Positions 57,256-64,000 of a stretch of 64,000 nucleotides of DNA are shown in pieces. Positions within the stretch are counted from its first letter, which is position 1. Each line of letters starts with the position of its first letter. The notes under the pieces were generated by a model that saw nothing but the letters and a program-made list of their open reading frames with translations, did not search any database and was not told the DNA's origin. A program made the position numbers and the translations under genes. Source of the stretch: Calendula officinalis (lineage: Eukaryota; Streptophyta; Magnoliopsida; Asterales; Asteraceae); contig OY970824.1 of NCBI GenBank assembly GCA_963853835.1, positions 75,774,372-75,838,371 on the forward strand, in the 5' to 3' direction.

Positions 57256-57681
57256 GGGAAGTGATTTGCATGCATGTAAAACATAAATAAACGATATGCA
57301 GATGGCACGTGGATTAGTATTTATTAGCGTTTGGGGTTAATAAATGCATGTATATGATGATTAGCGCATGCAATCTTTCGTAATCCGTACCCAGCCGCAA
57401 TGAGGGCCCTACAATATCCAACTCACCAACATTCCTTCATCATTTAACTTACTTTGGTTTTTAGAATGATGTGTCCAGTTGACAGAAATCACTATTCTTA
57501 TATACTACACCTTAGTTGAATAAAAAAAAATAGATGTTAAATTAAGGATGCACCTTTGTTTTTTGAAAGGCAAACCTCAAAATATATAAAATAAACAAAC
57601 TATCAAAGAGGTAGAGTCACACAGAACTTGTGTTTTTTATAATATCTGATCCATGGCAAATCTCTACTATACTTCTTTCGA
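57256..57681. other. Intergenic, no gene identified
   Basis: Nothing supportable. Confidence 0.3.
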
Positions 57682-58320
57682 CACTACAAGAAAAACCACC
57701 TATGCCGACGAAACCTGTAGCGACGACAAATGTCGTCGCCATAGCTCGGGCTATCGCGACGACAAGTAGTCGGGACAGGGTAAAAAACTTTGACCGGGGC
57801 TACCCATTGACTTTAGCTATGGCGACGACACATCATCGGCAAATGGGTCCGAATTTTAATCTGGAATGAAACAGAAACTGCAGAAACTGGGCAGCCTGTT
57901 TTTCACCAATAGCGACGACATGTCGTCGCTATAGGGTCTGAATTTTGACTTTGACTTCGTCTATCACGACGACAAGTCGTCGGGACCACGCTTCATTTTG
58001 ACTTTGACTTTTATCTATAGCGACTACTTTTCATCGGTACAGGAATTTCCAGAAAATTTGTAATTCGTACCGACTACATGTCGTCGGTACAGATACTGCC
58101 GGAAAATAATTACCGACGATTTTTCTGGAGACTATTTGTCGTCGGGACAGAGGAGGCTATGGCGACGACGTGTATGCCGACGAAGCTTTTACCTTATATC
58201 AACGAAGCTGTGGCGACGAAATGTTCCCGACCACTTGTCGTCGGGATAGCCTATGGCGACGACATTTAGTCGCTATAGCCCCTTTTCTTGTAGTCGGTAT
58301 AGGGTGAAATTCTAGTAGTG
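57682..58320. mobile_element. Mini-CACTA element, 639 bp
   Basis: Left CACTACAAGAAAAACCACC, right end CTAGTAGTG (CACTACTAGAATTTC inverted), 3-bp duplication CGA (57679-57681, 58321-58323). The body has about a dozen CGACGACA/TGTCGTCG words, the subterminal motif. A second CTACAAGAAAAGG-like terminus lies inside near 58281-58294. No coding capacity. Confidence 0.85.
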
Positions 58321-58323
58321 CGA

Positions 58324-59294
58324 ATCAACGTGGAAAAATGTTGTTGAAAATTTAATCAATAATTTCGTGTGCGCTACTAGTTAAAGATCAATTGGCTAAC
58401 GCCACATAACTCATTACGCGTTTTATATATTGAGAAAACAATTGTTTATATATTTTTAATAATTATGAGACCCGAATTAGTTTTTCAAAACGTCAGTCTT
58501 CAATGATAACCAAAGTAAATGTTTGGGTTACTACAAAGATCTTTGAATTGTGAATTTTGTGAGAAGCATTCTCGTATGGATGAGAGTTTTGAAGTACTAA
58601 AAAACTTAATCCTCAAAAGGATAAACAACAATTTGAATGGATGAAACCATGTTTTTTTTTTCTTGTTTCTCTCTCTAGACAATAAAAATAATGAGAGAGG
58701 GGGAGATGGTGCTTTTGGGGGCCAATGTGATGTTAAAGAAGTGTAGCAAATGAGTTAAAGGAAAAGGGAGGTTTGATGAAGAAGACAAGAGATAGATGGA
58801 AAGTGGAATATGTGGTTTTTTATGGGAGAAGCCCCTAACAAGAGTCTTGGTGTACTTTGGGAAAAGTTAAAGATTTTGAACCAAGATAACTCCTACTTCT
58901 TATTGTCTCCTCTACGGGGTGTTTTTTTTTTTTTTTAATAAAAAATCCCAATCTATTTGTAAATACTGTTAGTGCCACTATAGAACTTGAACGTCTGACC
59001 ATAAGGATGAAACAAACACTTTATGGCTAGGCCAAAGACCATTTAATTATTTTAATATTTATTTTTAATTTTTTTTCTTTTGTATTTCCTTTTATATAAT
59101 TTTATTTCTAGTTTCCGTATAATTCAATCGCATGTACCCTATAATTAGACGTAACGACCTTCATCAAGCTAAACTTTAATTGCTAGCTCTAATCATTATT
59201 TTAAGGGCATGGGTTAGAAAAACCCTTATTATGTAAGTGCAAAATAATTATGTTTAAAAAGACACTAATTAAAAATAGAGTTTTGACAATGACA
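58324..59294. other. Intergenic, no gene identified
   Basis: Short ORFs only. Confidence 0.3.
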
Positions 59295-59302
59295 GTTCTG
59301 AG

Positions 59303-59713
59303 CAAGGTTCTAAAAGGCGCGTCATGGCGGCGCCAAGGCGTGAGGCGCGGCGTCGACGTTACAAAACAGACCATGGCGGCTCGGCTAGGCGTGGCGTGAG
59401 ATAAGGCGTGATAAGGCGCGATAAGGCGCGCCTTATGGCGAGTTTTCTTGAAGGCGGCTGTAAAAAATGAATTTTTAAAAAAAAAATTAATATATATAAT
59501 TATAAATTTAAATATAATATTTTTTATGAGCTTTATATATGAATTGTTATATAAATCAATAGATTTATAAAAAAAATTCAATTTAATATACGTATATATA
59601 TAAATTATATAAAAAATTTGCCGCCTTAAGCGACGCCTTGAAAACGCTATGGCCCGCCTTGGCTGAGGCTTGATGGTGCCGCCACGCCACGCCTTACGCT
59701 TTCTAGAACCTTG
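59303..59713. mobile_element. hAT-like MITE with GC-rich inverted arms, 411 bp
   Basis: Ends CAAGGTTCTAAAAGGCG and CGCTTTCTAGAACCTTG, 8-bp duplication GTTCTGAG/GTTCTAAG (59295-59302, 59714-59721, one mismatch). Arms are filled with GGCGTGAGGCG / CGCCACGCC words separated by an AT-rich centre. Confidence 0.85.
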
Positions 59714-59721
59714 GTTCTAAG

Positions 59722-60248
59722 GGTTGTCATTAAAACATTAAGACATGCATAAGAAACTTGCATATTAATCTATAATCGAATCCTGGATTTTAGGAATTAC
59801 TCCCCCATAAATTAATATACAAATTTTTAATGCTTTTAAAGATAATCCTTATGACTGTCATTATTAATATCTTAAAATTAAACAATTTTAGGTAAAAACA
59901 CATTAGTTTAACAATTTTGAGTTCATAAAGGAAAGTAAGTCACTTATTCATGTAGTAAAATGGACGGATTTTCTTTCTTATTAATATAGTCATATACTAT
60001 ATTACTATAGTTTTTTTTATATAAGAACGATCTAAATTATTAAATAATTAACTTTAAATACAATGGTCTAACGTTACAATATAGTGGTATACCTTGCACA
60101 AAAATGGGTTTATGTGGGGCCCATATACTTGTGATCGAAAAGGGAGGCCCAATATACAAAATTCCTTCTGCCGCCAGTACTATCTCATTTCTTTTCTTGA
60201 TCCGTTTCTATCACGTATTGAATTTTTGGATAGTTATTTTTACTACTT
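59722..60248. other. Intergenic, no gene identified
   Basis: AT-rich; nothing supportable. Confidence 0.3.
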
Positions 60249-60559
60249 TTCTCCGTTTCAAAATAAATGATACAAATTAACTTTCACGTTTTTAAGGTAA
60301 AATATAGTAATTAATGTTAAATTAGATTAAATTGGATAGTTAATGAGTGAGGGGTCCTACATATTATGATTAAAGTGAGTTTAATGATGTTTAAAAGTAA
60401 AAGTAAGGGTAAATGAGTAATTTCATTTTATTAAAGGAGATAGTTAGTGGGTATAGGTCTCACTATATTTTACCAAATAAGGAAAGTTTCAAAGTGTATC
60501 ACTTATTTTGAAACACCCCAAAATGGAAAATATATCACTTATTTTGAAACGGAGGAAGT
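60249..60559. mobile_element. Stowaway-like MITE
   Basis: CTCCGTTTCAAAATAAATGA and inverted TTATTTTGAAACGGAGGAAG. Related to 21067-21377; the left TA is not preserved. Confidence 0.75.
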
Positions 60560-60829
60560 TCTGATATTCAAATATCTGAAAATCAGATATTAGAAATCTG
60601 ATATCTGAAAATATAAATTAGTCATACATTTTTTGGATATTTCGGGTATTTTCCAAATATATTTCAGATATTTTTAATATTCCGGATAATATTTTGGATA
60701 TCGGATATCTGAAAAATTTGAAAATAATATTTGGATCCAGTCCGAAATTCGGATATAACAAGATTTCTGAGGATACATTTTTCGGAAGCGCGGTTTTTGA
60801 ATTTTTTTTTAACACCCCTAGTTGGGTGT
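60560..60829. mobile_element. Truncated hAT-like MITE
   Basis: Right end AACACCCCTA (60829) and a body of GGATATCGGATATCTGAAA words like the 14668-15086 element. The left end is missing, possibly lost next to the MITE at 60249. Confidence 0.6.
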
Positions 60830-60835
60830 ACGCAA

Positions 60836-62930
60836 ATCCTAGAAGAAGTAAAGCTTGATCACTGTCAATTTATGTTTAACTTTATGTATTGTCGTTAATT
60901 AGTAGATGGTACTCCGTGTGATACTGTGAGATCTTTCATATGACATCTAAAATATCATTCACATTAGTAAACGTTTCAGTTGTACAACGTATAGATATAT
61001 ACATTATCTGTGTTATTTTCTTAATCGTATCCAATTTGTTTTTGTTTTTAGATATTATGTTTTCTTATAAATTTAAGGATTATTTAGTCATATTATAGTA
61101 TTAAAGTTTGTGGGCATAAATTGAATATTTAATGAACTTAAAGTATAAGGTAGTCAAATGTAACACGCAATTCTTACTTATACATGATACATCTTTTGTA
61201 CTCTTCATTATTTGTTCACTTGACTACCAGTGATATGATATGAGACCCGTAAACCATAGAAACAAAATCCGATCTTTGGTGTTGTCTCTAAACAAACTAG
61301 TTAGTCAAGAGTTAATGTAATTTTAGATGGAGAGATGTGATAATGCAAATGAACCGAAAATAATCTCTAACATAAAACAATCATAATTTTTCATTCGAGT
61401 GGAGTTACATGTTAGTAGTGGCGAACTCATTATGAATGTTTAGGTGTGGTACATTTTTTATCCACGTAATATATAATAAAGTTTAAATTTAAAAATACAG
61501 GTTCATTAGACATTATAGAACGACAAACTAGACTAAAAACTAGATATTACATTTTAAAATTGTCCTCTTAGTTGACCCGTTTTTTAAAAACAAGTCATTA
61601 TATTTTTCATCCGTAACATAAGTGTTTTTTTTTTTCTACACTACATTCAATTGGTTTATATTGTTCAACTTGTGATTTTGATGATTTCAATTGAGGGGTC
61701 GAGTTATATAGAGAACTCATATTTCATGTGTAACACAGAAGAACCCACAAAAACCAATCAAAATTAAATACATATGCAAACCAATAACATTTAAACCAAA
61801 TCAAACATATACTTATAAAATACATCAAAAATACTGAAAAATATACATGCACAAATAACACTTATGATACATACATGAATAACATACATGCGTGATAACA
61901 TATATGTATACATGCATGAATTACCTACATGCAAACCAATATTTGAGGGTCCTTCATCAAATCCATTCATGTATCTTCCATGATCCGTTGATTTCGAAAA
62001 TCAATTGTTTAGATTGAGTTATACACAAAATATAGTGTTATCTATATAACTCCCCACCCAACTGAGAAACAAAAAAGGTATTGAGCTTTTTTTCTTCAAA
62101 TTGTCATAAATAGGAAAGTGAGCTTTATTTATTAAATTAAATTATCATTTGAGCTCCCTAATAATCTAAACAATCTTGGGCCTTTCAAGTATTTAGGGGT
62201 AGCACGACATTCTACATATACTTTATTTTTTTACGAAAAAGCCAGCCAGGCTCCAAAGAGGTCTTTCGCCGTATGTTAGATGGACGTAAATATCACGACG
62301 AGTCGGTAAACGAAACAAGATGCAACATGCAATTTGCCCAACTCACCCTAATTTCCTTCGTTTGAAGCTCCAACCTCAACCACCTCTGTTAGGGTACAAA
62401 TTCAATCCTACATCGGTATGAGATAAATCTTGAAGTCAACATATAAGTTCGATGAATATGTTGGATCTTGGTCGTAGAAGTGTCTTCCTTGTGAGTTCCA
62501 ATCTACCAATCTAGGAATCAGCAGTAGACGTGTCTTCTTTTTTGCTCCCTCTCCTACACATTAATTTGCACATATTCTTTTCATCGGTTGTCAATCGTTT
62601 TCTGAATGAACATGTCTAATCCAAATCCGTCCTAACCTTCTCGGCATTCTTAGAGTTCTTGTCATTAGTATAAAGCCTTCATGGTTACATCGTTATATTT
62701 TCACTAATAAATAGTAATAATATGAACTAAATGGCACTCTATTTTGGACTCTAGGAGTCTCGGCTTAGATACACAAAATTTTTTGTGAAGGACAAAACAT
62801 GAGGGCTGTAAAGTAGTCAAGGGACCATTCTTGAGAATCTAAAAGATTAACAACTTTTTCCGCCACTTGGCCCACTCTTCACACTTTTTCCTTGTCTTTG
62901 ATTGTGAGTGAGAGTAAAACGATCGTAAAC
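60836..62930. other. Intergenic, no gene identified
   Basis: No ORF with a domain. 62395-62480 contains TACATCGGTATGAGATAAAT, a phrase seen in plant LTR fragments, without definable ends. Confidence 0.3.
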
Positions 62931-62935
62931 TATGA

Positions 62936-63318
62936 GGGTGGTTGGGATTGTGTTTTGGGTAGATTATCTGTTTATTGTGTTTTGAAAACGCAAACAATCT
63001 AAAATGAGTGTTTGGAAAAACTCTGAAATAATCAATTATTTGGGTTTTGGGGTCTTCAAAATGGAAGTTTGAAAAAGTAGTTTAGGAGGTGCTTATTGCG
63101 TTTTGAAAACGGCTTATTTGTATTTTACCTATTAACTAAACAAATAATCAAGTTTGCCAAACACTAAAAAAACTGATTATCTGATTATTGCGATTTCAAA
63201 CAGCATAATCAAATCCAAACACTATTTTTCATAATCTCGTTTTGTAACCGCTGATTATCTGATTATCCATTTTGAAAACACATAATCTATTTTTAATAAG
63301 CAATCCCAAATACCCCTA
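62936..63318. mobile_element. MITE-like inverted-repeat element
   Basis: Inverted ends GGGTGGTTGGGATTG and CAATCCCAAATACCCC, and a body with many AATCTGATTATC/TTTTGAAAACGC inverted words. No certain TSD, so the family is unassigned. Confidence 0.6.
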
Positions 63319-64000
63319 AGTCACATCGCTTTTAAACCTAGATTTTGAATTTTTCCTTGATTTGATTGTGATGATTTGTATGAAATATGCAAAGATAATA
63401 TTAGGCTCTTCTTCAATGGCTCGTTGAGTGATCCTAAAAGAGATGGGATATAATTTTACAATTATGGTGTGTAATGAAATTTTCCCTAATTTTTATGCTA
63501 CATTTGATTCTGAGCAAAATCGTACGGATTTTGTTAGGTATCTGAAATTCCACATTACATGATACTTTGATAGCACCTTAAGAAATACGGTTCATCAACT
63601 TAACAATTAATTAGAATGAAAAGGTTGATTGGTTTTGATTCATGTGGTTTAGCCCGCAGACATTAATGAGACGAGTATTAGGAGGGAAAAGCCAGAGAAT
63701 CTGGTATATCTCTAGCCAGCAAAAGTACATTATCGTATGACACATGGTATTGATGTCTATTACATATTAACTTATTTTTGTACATACTTGATCAATATAT
63801 ATATTCAAATCAAATGATTAGATTAGAAAATAAAATTGTTGGATTTCACATGTTAATCATTTTATGAGTAGGAGAGTGGAGTATGAAGATTTAGCATGAA
63901 ACGATACATTTTTTCTTATTATATATCTGTTAACCCCTCGATTAAGTAATTTGTTTTCATTAGTTGCAAGTTAAATCTCTAAATTGGCTTATAATTGTTA
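63319..64000. other. Intergenic to window end
   Basis: No feature identified. Confidence 0.3.

Noticed and set aside
1..64000. CRISPR arrays, bacterial-type operons or ribosome binding sites
   Set aside because: Plant nuclear sequence; the regular tandem arrays found are CACTA subterminal repeats, with no spacer-like unique sequence between units.

Overview
The window is nuclear DNA of a eudicot plant, most likely an Asteraceae species. It is AT-rich, its genes have short GT-AG introns, and most of it is transposable-element sequence. Asteraceae is suggested by the retroelement at 35871-40807, whose non-gag/pol ORF resembles proteins I recall as abundant in Asteraceae annotations; this is inference, not proof.

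Genes I can support. A partial minus-strand gene runs off the left edge (1-440). A phosphopantetheine adenylyltransferase (COAD, 8285-9208, +) and a laccase (9367-11557, -) are convergent. Two tandemly duplicated bHLH transcription factors lie at 14446-16252 and 22409-24214 (both -). Two U3 snoRNA genes (29598 and 33446, +) carry plant USE and TATA boxes at RNA polymerase III spacing. A RADIALIS-like SANT/MYB gene lies at 41363-41602 (+), and a HAN-type GATA factor at 44307-45172 (-). Broken genes include PPR-like remnants behind each U3 copy and unidentified exons at 30268-31096.

Mobile elements. At 695-6601 a hAT-like MITE was split by a CACTA element, which was itself split by a very young LTR element; all three target-site duplications (TSDs) are readable. 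The CACTA carries a chimera of captured enolase and nucleotide-sugar-transporter exons. A deleted Copia element (12967-13698) keeps only an RNase H tail. Two solo LTRs of about 2.8 kb lie at 16645-19453 and 52269-54998; the second sits inside a 6-kb Helitron (50462-56509). The LTR retrotransposon at 35871-40807 has intact LTRs, PBS, PPT and TSD, but its long, singly frameshifted ORF shows no protease, integrase, reverse transcriptase or RNase H. Three SINEs, several Stowaway-like MITEs, a Tourist MITE, further hAT MITEs and a mini-CACTA complete the picture.

The genes do not form a functional cluster. The layout is of isolated housekeeping, cell-wall and transcription-factor genes separated by nested repeats, with two local segmental duplications (bHLH block and U3/PPR block). 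The strongest candidates for something undescribed are the retroelement with the unknown ORF and its ACTACTGAT motif shared between LTR and coding region, and the captured enolase/transporter fusion. All exon coordinates come from reading splice sites and protein motifs by eye.
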